Shown here in pieces: positions 36,781 through 49,199 of a stretch of DNA of 64,000 bases. The notes beneath the pieces are model-generated. The model made no database searches. It saw only the letters and a program-made list of their open reading frames with translations, and had not been told where the DNA came from. Every line of letters begins with the position of its first letter. The stretch's first letter is position 1. Made by a program: the position numbers and the translations under genes. The stretch is from Echinometra lucunter (taxonomy: Eukaryota; Echinodermata; Echinoidea; Camarodonta; Echinometridae), in assembly GCA_029962745.1 (NCBI GenBank), contig CM057170.1, positions 22,413,504 to 22,477,503 on the forward strand, given 5' to 3'.

Positions 36781-36812
36781 CTTTTTTTTTTTTTTTTTGG
36801 GGGGGGGGGGGG
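36781..36812 (+). repeat. T-run joined to G-run
   Basis: Homopolymer T followed directly by a homopolymer G run, a pattern also seen at other G/C runs in the window. Confidence 0.8.
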
Positions 36813-36989
36813 TGGCGGATTGAACATTAGATGTCATAAAATTTTCTCTCTTCTCTCTTATCTCCCATCATGGGCCCACACCTGTTGAATATCAGTTGAA
36901 TACTCTAATACTTTTTTGGTTTTTACTTTCTTTGCTGTTGTTTTTTTTTGTAGTTCCTTTGTGGTTTTTATCTAGAATCACTCCACCCT

Positions 36990-37145
36990 TCTCCCCTTCT
37001 CTCTCTCTTTCACTCACCCTCTCTCTATCTCTTTATCTCTCCCTCTCTCTGTCATTACTTCTTATGTTGATCCCTTCCTTTCTTCTACCTCTATCTACCT
37101 GTCTATCTGTCTGTCTATATTATATATATCTTTCTATCTACATGC
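36990..37145 (+). repeat. (CT)n and (CTAT)n rich tract
   Basis: CT repeats pass into CTGTCTATCTGTC and a short TATATA stretch. Confidence 0.8.
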
Positions 37146-37204
37146 CTATCTTTAATAGTAAACATCACAATGCCTTGGGGTATTTATCCCCCTGCTCTTC
37201 AAAC

Positions 37205-37235
37205 CAAATCAAATCAAATCAAATCAAATCAAATT
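37205..37235 (+). repeat. (AATCA)n pentanucleotide repeat
   Basis: Six units of AAATC followed by TTTTATTGAAAT. Such runs are common at the 3' ends of some non-LTR elements, but no body is recognised upstream. Confidence 0.8.
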
Positions 37236-39549
37236 TTATTGAAATAAAATGCATAATTTTGGACTGTTGGATCGTTGAAATGGACAAACAAAAGGCATGC
37301 TACCATGACCAGGTGACTTGTAGTTAAATATCTTTTCAACGCCTTCTATCCAAGAAACACTGAATTTTCTTTACATCACCCGTATTCATTAACGATGCAC
37401 AGAGTTTCCTTTACACAAGAGAGATGAGCGGGGGCGGGCGCCCTTGGTTATTGTTCTTTGTATCCATGCCGTATCCCATCTAATTAAAAAAAAGGAGCAT
37501 CTAAACAATTTTTTGTGGTCACATTAATGCTACTCGTTGCTCGGTGACGCTTAAATGGAATGAGGATTTTTACATGTTCAGTGGCCGTAGTCATGGTAGT
37601 GCTCGATGAAAGAATTAGAATTTGACAACACGCGCGTCCTTTAATGCAAAAACCGCGTCTACAAACCAAATATTTGTGTACGTTTACCGATTTAGGGCAG
37701 GGCGTCCCCATGCGGTCGTGCCTCCCTGCTTTTGAAACCCAAGTCGCAAACCTTCATTACACAGCTCCAAGTTTGTTCCCCTCTCCCTCGCCTATTTTAG
37801 CTGATTGCTATTTTGGGGGGAGGGGGTGTGCTTTGGACTATTGCCCCCTTCTTTTCTCTTAAACAGCCTGGATCCTCCGGAAGCAGTAACTGTGATAAAA
37901 CGAAACTAGAGGACAAAAACTTAATAACCACCTTCAGCCCCATTCTAATTATACTTAAGGTGTTGGTAATCCGACAAAATTTTCACATTTAAGCATTGCC
38001 GAATGGAGTGGCTGTTTAATAGTCATCAGAGAATTATTAATGCGCTACACAAGACAAACGAAAGCATATGGTAAAAGTCACTGTACTTTTAACAGTTATT
38101 AATATATTCAATTACAGAGATCCTTCAGCAGATTATGTATCACTGAAAACTTTTTTACAATATTACATAAAGTTCTACAGTGGATAGACCCCTTCCCTGC
38201 ATTATTCACGCCGACGCTGGCTTTAATTTGTACACAAAACTACCTCTAATGAATAGCAATTTAAAAGCTAATATGACTGATAATCAGATGAATGCAGAAA
38301 TAGAAGACGTTTGTTTTGCGTGTCGTCAAAGGCTGAGGGAGCATGGCAGCCATTAATCACATTTGTGTGTTCCCACTCGAAAAGACAACCTAAGCCTTGT
38401 TCACGTATCGCGCAGTAAACCACCTCAAAAACCACAGCGGTAAAACTTTAGCTATTAAACATAACGTTGTGCACCTCACAGTTTTGTATTTTGCAAACAC
38501 ACACACACTTTCGATTAGAGTTTGGGACTTTCGTCGGGCGCAGCCATTTTTTCGCTCACCTACAATAAATACCTAAATAAACGAATAATTCACCGCTCTG
38601 GCTTACCGAGTCATGTATGGGAGCCTTAACTTTGTTAAAATTGGGCTGTTAGCATGCAATATGCATGCATAGTTGGACACCTACACATGAAAGATAATTG
38701 TTGCTCTTATGTTGTATTAATAACGAGGAATTAAAATCTCCAGGGTGAATAATCCTACTCTTAATGTTAAGGTATCGTGGTATATTCGGTACCAGGTTCG
38801 TGGAAATAGTGAGATAGATAAAAGGGGGATATGCATGATCGCGTAGAACATGTTAAACGTAGATAACTTCGATCCAACCATTTCTGCAAAATATATTTAA
38901 CGGAATCTTGTTTTATCATCTAGCCAAACATAAGGTGAACCAAGACTAGTAGTTAAATTAACAAAGAGGATAGAAATTTCTTCACCTTAGAACAAGTAGG
39001 CGAAATTTTTTGTTGTTGAAATGGATTTTTTTTTACAGACGTATATGAATCAGCTATGATGATTCACGTCTGGGACCGACCGCAAACGTCACAATCCGAA
39101 AGACGTGACTCATGTTCGAACCTAGGTCCAATCAGAGTCAGTTTGTAGGCGTAGGCGAAGTCAAAGAGCTAACTGCTGACGTTACCGCAGCTAGACCAAC
39201 TCTTGCTCTCATCATATTTGAGTGATAGCATCTTGAGATGGCGCTGTTCGTATATGCATGCATTCTTCAAAATGCCACCAAGAACGTTGACTTAATATTA
39301 CATAGGTCATCAAAGGGAACCAGCAAATACTATCCCTTCTTTGAATACACATGACTATTCTGAAAACGTGACTATTCAACTGTAGCTCGCAGGGTAAAAA
39401 CAATATATAATTTCACTACATGTATAGGAATATTAAACCTTTGATATAGTTTTAAATAGTTTTTACCATTTTGCCATGGACAGCACTGCGCATACTCTAT
39501 TTACTATTTCTTCATTGGTACTACTGAGGACACTAAACGTGCTAAAGTA

Positions 39550-39955
39550 AGAGACCAAAGGAAGCTGCAGACATTTGAATGTGGTGCCTCCGAACAATAG
39601 CAGGTATAATTATCTCACAGATAGGATCAGAAATGATGACATACGCCAATCACTAAAGATAACCAAATCAATCAATGAAGAAGTCACCAAAAGACGTTTG
39701 ACTTGGTTTGGGTATGTGGTAAGAATGCCCCAGGACCGCCTTCCACATCAAGCCTATCGGAATGACTTTGCTGCTCGTAGGCCACCTGGACGCCCGCCTC
39801 TCAGATGGCGGGACCAGATCAAAAACGATGTTGGACCAACCCTGGACGCTGCGGAGAACTTAGCCATGGACAGGGTTGCATGGAGGAGACTGACTCATAA
39901 GAGAGCAAAGGGACACACCGTCCTGTGCCCTTAAGTAAGTAAGTGAGTACTACTG
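39550..39955 (+). mobile_element. Non-LTR retrotransposon 3' end (reverse transcriptase C-terminus)
   Basis: The open frame at 39575-39934 contains KRRLTWFGYVVRMPQDRLPH, then RRPPGRPPLRW and a D..AMDRVAWRRL end. This is the familiar C-terminal domain after the reverse transcriptase of LINE-like elements. Just upstream, another frame reads MWCLRTIAGI, the expected preceding motif, so a frameshift separates them. The stop is followed by a TAAG microsatellite (39934-39950), a typical 3' tail. It is 5' truncated, with no catalytic core. The clade is not determined. Confidence 0.85.
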
Positions 39956-40479
39956 TGCATGCTCAGTACTCATTAATAAAAATTTGCTTCGATTCGAACG
40001 CGCAGACTATCTGGTTAGCGAGTCATAGACCACTATAGACGGACTGTTGGTAAACTTGTTACTTGCATAAGCAGCGCAAGTCACAGGTCGGCCCCGATCT
40101 TCGGTCCAGATCAGCTAGCTAACTATCGGTTCGGTTTTTAAAAGAAGAAATATAAAACAATACACTAAGCATCAAGTTTGTGGGGATTTATATCTTCGGA
40201 TGACAAGCCCCTTGGAAAAAAATAGTAACTGCTAGTCCCTCCTCAGAGGAATAATTTACACTACAATTTCTCACAAATTCAACACCTCACTCGTAAAGCA
40301 ATCAATTAGCACTGATTAGGTTCAACATACCTTGTCCTCCAAATGACACCTTAGACATCTTGCCAGGCTATCCCCACGTTCTTGGAAACATTAACAACTC
40401 CGCCTCGTGCTACATGATTCTTTTCAAATGGTTTTGTCCTTGATATCAATGTTCCTATCAAGCCACTGTTGAATGGATC

Positions 40480-40590
40480 CATTCTGGAACTGGTTGGTCC
40501 CTGTATTAAACCTATGAAAACGGAAGAAATGGGTAGTCCCTGTATTAAACCTGTTATGAAAATGGAAGAAATCAGCAGTCAATAGGTTAA
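40480..40590 (-). repeat. Short TTAA-ended palindromic repeat, copy 3, internally duplicated
   Basis: Diverged reverse-orientation copy ending AGCAGTCAATAGGTTAA. Its central core GGTCCCTGTATTAAACCT occurs twice (near 40496 and 40535), so part of the element was tandemly duplicated. Confidence 0.7.
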
Positions 40591-42519
40591 ACTATAAAGT
40601 TATTCCTCCATTCGTATGCCCATGATCACTCAATATTCTACTGTTTGGTGTGATTATACACATCTCCCTATTCATAAAAATACTTTCTCCTTTGAGAACA
40701 TTAATGTTCGTTAAATTTCACATTCATATCATAATGATAATAATCAGATACATGTTCACAGGGCATGCTTTACACTATACTGATAATCAAAAGCTTCCAA
40801 ATAGGCGAGTCTTCAACAAAACTTTGAAGACAGCAGCAGATGGGGCTTTTTTATTCTCATTTCCATTGGCAGGTTATTCCAAAGTTTTGAAGCAGCACAA
40901 CTGAATACACAATTCTCAAGAGTTAATGTTGTTTTTAAGTGAGGTAGCTTTAGAAGCAGCTTGTCCTGTGCGTATATGGATGTGATTTGAACGAACAAAA
41001 AAAAAAAAAGTAAAGAAAGAAACGTAATATAAAATGATTGTCTCGAAAAATGATGTTGGAAATGTTGACAAGTTCTGTACATGACTGTTTACCCACTGAA
41101 TACAAAAAAAAGGACATACAATAATTTTTTTAAAAATCTATTTTGAAACTGAAACATAGCAAAAGTTCCTTTCAAAGAATCTATAGGAAAAATTTTCTCA
41201 AAATTGCAAACATAAAGTTTGTATTTTAAACCACTTCCTTTTATGTTTTCTTTCCTTCGAACATGCTGAAAAATACGACTAGAAAAAAAAAGAAGAGAAT
41301 TGCTACGTATGGGCAACCAAAATTTCAATGAAACTAAATTGATTTTACACAATGCTATGCAAAGCACCCAATGAAATCTGCGCGAAAACTAACGAAATCA
41401 TATGCTATTCATATTACATTACATGGGCGAAAGGTAGTCATACTAATTGTTTTCACGGCTGATGGTTGAAAATCGATTAAGCTTATATTGGAAACATATT
41501 ATTATTATCATCCTAAGTCATTTTATACACCAATATCAAACATTAAGGGGAAAAAAAAAATCGGCGTTACAATATGAACGTTGTACAGGAATCGTCGTCA
41601 CGGTCGCTGTGTTTATCTAAATAATATTTTAATGAGGACCAAGGCAGAGGGCTTCATTTGTTGCCAATTAGGGTTTAACCGGTATGAAAGAATGCGGATT
41701 GATAAATCAAATCATCAAAACAATTATGATCATGACCATGGCAATTTGGCGGTGTCTTTGAAGCGAAATTCGCTTGCCCGGCGTGACAGGAACTGAAGCC
41801 AGACACGGGTAATTTTCTCCATTAACGTTTGACGTAGAGGACACCATAGACCTGGGAGTCGATGGTGTTTTGAGGGGTATCGATGCGGGGATGCAGGGGT
41901 GTGTCGTCAAATTCTAGAGTGAATATACCTCTTTTGATGACCTGTTCACATTGCATTTTGATTAGAAAATGCATCATTCTTAAGGATTGATTAATTAAAT
42001 TATTTGATCAAATTATCTTAATTTTTGTTGCATTTTTTACTTATCAATTTTACTTTGTTGTATCACATTATCATTCATCCATCCATGTATTTAACCACCT
42101 ATTAATTTATCTATTTATCTATCTATTTATCTTTCTATATATCTACTTTCTTTTTAATTCATATATATTTATGTAACTATCTGTCTATTCATTGTTTGTA
42201 TTTTTAATGGTATGATTACTAATTTCGTTATTCATTCATTCATTTATCTACAGCTGGCGTTCTATTTCATTTGCTTCACTTGTCAGGGACCTTTTTATTT
42301 TCTTATTTTCATATTGTACCCCTACCCCTGATTCCGCCACCCCCATCTAGTAACAAAAACAAAAAAAAATCCTGCGATATTCTCTGAGGACGATGCAGTC
42401 TGCCTGTCGGCTTCGACACCGACAGGAAGGACCGGAAAATATGGGAATGAAACCGAGCAGGAAGGATACCATCGTTAGGATGAGGAAAGGGGATTCTGGG
42501 CTAGGAGAAACAGGGGCAG

Positions 42520-43310
42520 GAAGAGGATGATGATGAGATATGAAGAGCTATTGGAGAAACAACCAGTAACAGAAGATTATGATTATGGTGGAGGTCATGG
42601 TGATGAATGTGAGGACGTATGACGAGTGGAGAGGTGGACGGTATGCGGACGATAGAGTTGATTACAGAGTAATGGTGGCACTGATGATGATTATGACAGT
42701 GATAATGATGTTGATGATGATGATGATGTTGATGATGATGATGATGATGATGTTGATGATGATGATGATGATGTTGATGATGATGATGATGATGTTGATG
42801 ATGATGTTGATGATGATGACAACGATGAAGATGGTGTTATGGAGATATGGGGAAGATGATGATGTTGATGTTGATGATGATGATTTTAACAAATGAGTCC
42901 TTCGAATGGAGAAATTCAACTAATGATGAGGATGATGATGTTGTTTTGATGATGATGATGAGGATGATGATTGGAATTTGGAATCCAAATGATGTTGATC
43001 GGGTGATTATCACAATGATAATCATCCTAATAATGTTGAGGAGAAAGACTGTACGGGAAAAGAGAAGTGAAAGAAAGCTAAAAGGGAAATAGAGGAGAAG
43101 AAACAGGTTTAAAGGAAGATGATAAAGATGTTAATAATTTTGGTATTGATGATATAGAGAAGGATGCGACATGTGAGAAGGAGGAAGATGAGGACGATAA
43201 AGATGACAGTGAGATAATGATGATGATGAGGAGGAGGAGGAGGAGGATCAGGAGGAGCAGAAGGATGAGGAGGAAGAGTAAAAGAAGAATGATGATAGGG
43301 ATGTGGAGGA
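42520..43310 (+). repeat. (GAT)n / GAG-rich tract
   Basis: Nearly 800 nt is dominated by GATGAT, GTTGAT and GAGGAG trinucleotides. It yields poly-Met, poly-Ile or poly-Asp frames with no domain content. Confidence 0.9.
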
Positions 43311-43713
43311 GGAAAACAAAACAAACAACAAAATCTGAAGATTAAGAAGACGATGAGGATGATGGTGCATTTAATTTTATTTATTTATCAAGGTCTTCTT
43401 ATAAACAGGGTAGCCCTTTCAGTAACGAATACTGATCTTCCAACGGGCAAGAGACAAACAACAGCGACGACTAGATTATTGATGTTGCCTTCGACAGTAG
43501 TATTCAATGATAATGGTGACGACAATGACGAAATGATGCGTACGGTAATAATAGATAATGAAGGATGAAGACGATTATAGTGGCAATTGTAAGGTAAAAT
43601 CGATTACAATTATCAAATCTGAGACAAGAAACAATCAAACAGAAATAAATTAACATAGTATCAAACTAAAAGTTCCTTCTTTCGTGTTTCGTATTTGTTG
43701 CTTTTTGTTGTTG

Positions 43714-43762
43714 TTTGGTGGTGATGGTGGTGGTGATGGTGGTGGTGATGGTGGTGGCGATG
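43714..43762 (+). repeat. (GGTGGTGAT)n repeat
   Basis: Compound trinucleotide repeat. Confidence 0.85.
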
Positions 43763-44279
43763 TTTATCTTTCCAAACAATCCGAATGATCGCCTTCTCTC
43801 TCTAAAAAAAAAAAAAAAGGGAAAAAAAAAGAACTTTACCTTTGCGTTATCTCTGTAATGTATTGCTTACCTTTTATCCCAGATATTAAATTTCCTTGCA
43901 ATTTTCACCCACGTTCAATGTCCAATGACACGCTCTGTCCTTTTTCAAAAAGAAGGGGCTTACATGATGATGGAAACCCGAGAGAAATTTAAACCCGCCT
44001 CAAGTAATCATGATGAAACCCTTGAAAGTGCCCAGGAGTATCATGTCTCAATTAATAGGGGCATTCGCCCACGATCAAATGCAGCACACGGGTCATTCAC
44101 ACAAGAAGGAAATTATACGAAGATTATCAAGAGAATAATCGTATTGTGAAAGAGAAGTGAAGAGGAGATAGGAATTGGGTATATAAAGGAGCGCTCCACA
44201 TAGGAAAGTTAAGGGAGGTCAACATACACTAGTACCATGATTACGGTAAGCCCGAGTCATTGCTCGGACATGAGATAAA

Positions 44280-44500
44280 TTCATCAACGAATGAAAATAT
44301 ATTAATGAACAAATAAATAAGTAAATTAATTAATAGATTGATTCATTCCCCTACTTGCATGATTTAATAGATAAATGCACGCACAAAATAATGATAAACA
44401 CGTTATATATTCATAGGCTAATTGAATGAATAAATGAACAAATAAGTAAATGAATAAATGAAGCAATAAATGAATAAATTGATAAATGAATGAATAAATA
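44280..44500 (+). repeat. AAATGAAT-type AT-rich repeat tract
   Basis: Irregular GAATAAAT/GATAAATG units, partly tetranucleotide. Confidence 0.7.
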
Positions 44501-45081
44501 TAATTGAACACGCCGGTTATAAATAGAGCGCGCTAACTCCGAAGCCCATATTAACGAAAGCCCTGCTTTAATCTTTATATTTACGATACCATATTCATGT
44601 TGCGATAGACATTGATTCAAGATCGATTTCTGTTCAAAACAATGCTTAAACTTTGGTTTCTCGATACGACGTTACGTTATTCAACATGTACAACGAACTA
44701 ATGTATGGCTAAACAGGTGTTATAATAGTATTGTTGCATCTGAACGAGGAGGAAGAGCGTTTTCTTAATGTTGCCATGCCGATAGGGAGACAGCTGAGTA
44801 GAGCACTAATTCTAATCAACGTCAATTAAAAAGACCGAAACCCTCTCGAAAAATGGGCAAAAACAATCCTAGTTATGTTGATGAAATCGATATTTTTCTC
44901 AAAGGGAGATTTGAATGAATGTTAATCATATTAATGGGATTGCGATTCGCCTATTTCTTGTTTTCTACAGAAGCACCCACTACTTTTCTTGAATAAATGA
45001 ATGGAACAAAAAAAAAAAAAGAATAGCGAAAGAAGTTGGAACTTTTCGCCCCAGTGAAGCATTCTTCCCAGGACGGGACCA

Positions 45082-45161
45082 TTAACTCGATGCCTACTGG
45101 AACCGACTGGTTCACGTTATTAAGCCTATGGTAATAACGGAATTCAGTAGTCAACGGTCTA
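45082..45161 (-). repeat. Short TTAA-ended palindromic repeat, copy 4
   Basis: Read on the minus strand it has CCGTTGACTACTGAATTCCG near one end, CATAGGCTTAATAACG in the centre and GGTTCCAGTAGGCATCGAG near the other, ending in TTAA. Confidence 0.8.
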
Positions 45162-45531
45162 TAGGTGATGCCGCAGTCTCTCATGTTGAAGGATATGAGT
45201 AATGCTGATAAAAGTCGGGGGTCCAAATAATACTGAGTTATTGCAAAATGTTGTCATTTGTTAATGCATAACAGGGATAGCACATAATCCCCTCGATAAA
45301 TCGCTATGCTATTATGTGCTTTTGACTTTAAGGCATCATAAGTAATAAGTTTCCTATCATACGACCAGCGATATTAGAAGAAATTACTGTCGTATTAAAG
45401 AAAAATGGTGTTTATATAACTAATATAAACATGAACTATAGTTGGCAATCCTGAGGGGAAAATGGTTTTGGACAGGGGAAAACTGTAATGAATATCGCTT
45501 TTCTTTTCAGGCAACATTATAAGACCTTCAT

Positions 45532-45535
<4 letters not shown>

Positions 45536-45569
<34 letters not shown>
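45536..45569 (+). repeat. (CT)n microsatellite
   Basis: Pure TC dinucleotide run. Confidence 0.9.
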
Positions 45570-45939
45570 AAGTATACCCTTCATCTACCGGTAATTTGAT
45601 TTTGCAATCGACTTTTTTTTTTTAAACTTCCTTCGATAAAAGCAAAAGAAAGATTAAAAAAAAAAAAAGAGGCAGGCAATCTTTGAAACATTTAGAATGC
45701 CAGCGACCCTGATTGACACTTTGTTTAAATGCACTGAGAGAAGCCTACTGGCTGTGACAATTATAGTACACGATCCCCTCTATAACGTGTTTTGACAGAC
45801 CAGGGTGTGTCATCAGCAGCATCATGGCTCGAAAAATCAGTTATCAGAAATGGCACTAGATGGCGCTGTGCAAATACTTATGGCAATGATGAGGCAGCAC
45901 AGCAAGCCCACCACTCCTGCAAACTTCCACCGCGACCCC

Positions 45940-45942
<3 letters not shown>

Positions 45943-45980
<38 letters not shown>

Positions 45981-46130
45981 CTGTCCGTCCCTCTCTCTCT
46001 CTCTCTCTCTCTCTGTCTATCTTCATATATATCAGTCCTTCTTTCTATCTTGTTTATCTAAATGTCTGTCTCTTTCTATTCCCATTATACGCTGTGTTTC
46101 ATCTTCCTCCCCCCCCCCCCCCGCCCTCTT
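45943..46130 (+). repeat. (CT)n tracts and C-run
   Basis: Two CT blocks separated by TGTTTCTGTCCGTCC, followed by a pyrimidine-rich stretch with a C-run near 46112. Confidence 0.9.
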
Positions 46131-46414
46131 CCTCTCTTCCGCTTTTCTTCTTCGTCTCAAACTATCTTTCTCTGTTCTTCTTTCTCCCACTCCCAGTATT
46201 ATATTCCCTATATTTTTTTTGTGTTTTTTTTTCTCGTTTTAGTCATTATGCATAATCTATAGATAAGGTTGACCATTACACCAAGATATTTCATCCATCC
46301 CCCCCCCCCCCGTGCGAATGCGGTAGGGCCTGGACTGGATGGCTGACTATTATTATTTATTTTTTTTCTATCTAATCAGATATATAGCATTAGGTCCTAG
46401 TCCATCACATTGTT

Positions 46415-46554
46415 GTTTCTTCTTCTTCTTCTTCTTCGTCTGCTTCTTCTTCTTCTTCTTCTTTTTCTTCTTTTTCTTCTTCTTTTTTTTCTTCTTCTTT
46501 TACTACTACTACTACCACTACTTCTTATTTTTCTACTTCTTCTTCTTCTCCTTC

Positions 46555-46612
<58 letters not shown>
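46415..46612 (+). repeat. (TTC)n followed by (CT)n
   Basis: About 140 nt of TTC/TTT trinucleotides with a TAC island, then about 50 nt of pure CT. All long ORFs on both strands here are artefacts of the repeat. Confidence 0.95.
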
Positions 46613-46615
<3 letters not shown>

Positions 46616-47402
46616 GTGCTTTTTCTTCTCTTGTTTCCAGTCATTACTTGTTGTATTCTCTCTTGGCCACCATTTTCTTCTTTCGCGATTTATGCACTTC
46701 ATCTTGGTCTGTTATTGTTATCTGAGGGGTCCACAAACTATAAGTTATGATTTTCAGTTCAACCTTTTCACTTCCAGGGAATAAAGGTTGGTTTTTCCCC
46801 AATTTTTGCAAAGGTATTACATGTAATTCTGTATCAGTTGATGTTTATTTCAAATGTAAAGATTTGTGTGAATCTTCTATAATATTCATATAATGATAAT
46901 TGTAATTTGTATTTTGTTAGAATTGAAAAACATTAAAAAATGTAATTTCAAGTTCAAAATCAAACACATTCCGATTTGATCTTGGAACTGGAAACAGCAG
47001 GATATTTCGGCGGGGGGGGGGGGGGGGGGGGCGAAGTCTGCGCAGGCATGGTGCCAAATTAGGGATGAGCAAAAAAAAAAAGCTCTTTTAAAATCCAGGG
47101 GGGGGGGGGGAGGCGGCCGATGAAAGATAAACGCAAAATATCGATATACATGTATCTCACTCATTGCCGTAAATCCCGGGGGGAGGGGGATGGCAGGTAC
47201 AAATATCCCCCCACACACTTTTTAAGGAAGAAAATATATTTTAATTAATCAGTTAGTAAAATTTTTGATAATCTGTCATAAACAACCATCATATTTTAGA
47301 ATTTCTATTTGAAAATGCAATTAAAAATCAGTGGTTATTTTCAGCTCACTCGCTTCGCTCGCTCATCATGTTTTAGAATTTCTATTTGAAAATGCGATCA
47401 AA

Positions 47403-47596
47403 AACTAGAAAAGTGATTAATTTTTGCTCGCTCGCTTCGCTCGCTCGCGAAATGGATATTAAAATGTGTGTAAGGGAGTCTCTGTGTGGGTGAGGGTGTG
47501 TGTTTGTAAGTGTGAGATCGACAGAAAAAAAAAATCGGCAAAAAGTCGATCATCCCCCCCCCCCCTTCTAAAGTGGATTTACGCCCGTGATCTCAC
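47403..47596 (+). repeat. Interspersed repeat with GCTCGCTTCGCTCGCTCGC core, copy 2
   Basis: Second copy of the family at 12767-12975, sharing the same blocks in the same order. A shorter related piece with CTCACTCGCTTCGCTCGCTC lies just upstream (47287-47400). TTTTAGAATTTCTATTTGAA occurs twice there, at 47295 and 47371. Confidence 0.75.
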
Positions 47597-47709
47597 TTCA
47601 TGTGACAGAATACTACAATGCAATGTCGCCAGCTACGCCCATTTTCATATATCTCCGTCGCTCGTTTACACGATCATTAAACAGTGCCTTAAAAACTTAT
47701 TATATACTA

Positions 47710-47782
47710 GCCCGTTGATAACTGAGTTCCCTAATTCCATAGGTTTAATGCAGGGAGATCCCGGTTCCATGGGCTGGTATAG
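47710..47782 (+). repeat. Short TTAA-ended palindromic repeat, copy 5
   Basis: Starts CCCGTTGATAACTGAGTTCC, has CATAGGTTTAATGCAGGGAG in the middle and GGTTCCATGGGCTGG at the far end. The outer TTAA has been lost. Confidence 0.75.
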
Positions 47783-47969
47783 AAGTATCCTGTAGATGAC
47801 TTAGTACAGAAAGAAGCTAGAATCCACTTACGGATGTGAAAATTCAGTACTGCCTTTATTAAACGCCAACAGATTTATTGAAACCTTTCACTGTTGCAAT
47901 TATCATTATCACCCATCATTAGTAATGCATTAAAAAATTCTGAAGTTCTAATTTTGAAAACTTTTCGAT

Positions 47970-48560
47970 AACGCCGATGCCACAGGAATGTAAAGCTAAG
48001 GGAAAATGTTTCATTGTTATCATTAGCAAGAAGTGCACCTTCCCATGAACTTCTCAAAATCATTTTATTCTTGCAAGATTTATTACTTTGTCATTTTGTA
48101 TGCTGTTTGTTTTGTTTTAAATTTTTGTTGTTGATTTTGATGACGCCGATGCCACAAGAATAAGGGAAGTGTTTCATTGTTATCCTCAGCAAGAAATGCA
48201 CCTATCTCATTATAAACTTCCCAAAATCATTTCAAGCTGGCAACGTCTATTGCTTCGTCATTTGTGTGTGTTATTTGTTTTGTTTTTAATACTTGTTGTT
48301 GGTTTTGATGACGCAGCGGCGTCATCAAAACCAACAACAAAAATTAAAAACAAAACAAATAATTTATCTTAGCTTTATATTGTTGTGGCATCGGCGCTCC
48401 GATGCCACAAGAATGTAAAGCTAAGATAAATTGTTTCATTGTTATCATTAGCAAGTAATGCACCTTTCTCATTAACTTCTCCTCAAAATCATTTTGTGCT
48501 TGCAAGATTAATTGCTCGACAGTTTTTTGGTGTTTTCGTTTTTTGTTGTTTTTAGGGGGT
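47970..48560. repeat. Tandem approximately 171-bp units with an inverted mini-unit forming two adjacent hairpins
   Basis: Direct units start at about 47970, 48141 and 48398 (each CCGATGCCACA.GAAT...TTTCATTGTTATC..TAGCAAG). Between units 2 and 3 lies a 76-bp inverted segment (48319-48394). It equals a unit head fused to a unit tail with the middle missing. It creates two abutting near-perfect palindromes. The first is 48273-48314/48319-48360 (40 of 42 paired, 4-nt spacer). The second is 48361-48394/48399-48432 (32 of 34 paired, 4-nt spacer). Confidence 0.9.
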
Positions 48561-49199
48561 GTTTTTTGGTTCATTTGGATATGTTTTGTGCTTTTATTTT
48601 TTATTTTTTACTTTTATTTTTGTTTTTGTTGTTTTAGTTGTTTATTAGTGAAAAAATAAACAAATAAATGATAAATAGTTGAAAGTATGTTTGGTATTAT
48701 TGCTTTCCATTTTTGATACTTGATAAACTCGAGTCTGAGTCTGAGAAATTTATCAGAATATCAGATATCCGCACTATTCCGTACTGGTGGGAGGGGGGGG
48801 GGGCTTAGTGTGGGCAGTTGCTCTCCCCCCCCCATAAAATTCAAACGTGGTTTATTTCTAACTTCGATGGTGATTTACAAATGTTGCTGAAATGAAATGA
48901 TCTTCCGGGGGTTTTCCCTCACTTTTTGTAATTTATACTCCCCCCCCCCCCCCACAAAAAAAAAAAAAAATTTGCTTATTACGCCACTGGTTATCCGAAC
49001 TGATAACATGGAAAGGAGGCATCTCAAAAAGACACACCGTAATTAGACGTGCTTCCCTGGTATTTTTGCATTACTGTGCAACTCTGTCAGCCACCCAAGC
49101 ACTTGAAAGAAGCAATCAAGAAGATGATATCGTCCTCAGAACCACTTTTATTTTCTTGAAGAACCGGTAGGAAGAGGAGATAAACGTTAAGGGGGATTT

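Noticed and set aside
39575..39934. Host gene for a 119-residue protein
   Set aside because: The GRPPLRW and AMDRVAWRRL motifs, upstream frameshift and TAAG tail identify a retrotransposon 3' end.
42579..43092. Poly-Met/Asp and poly-Ile ORFs
   Set aside because: GAT trinucleotide tract; no codon structure beyond the repeat.
46339..46784. Four overlapping ORFs of 100-128 codons
   Set aside because: Entirely TTC and CT repeat, read as poly-Phe/Leu/Ser or poly-Arg/Glu.
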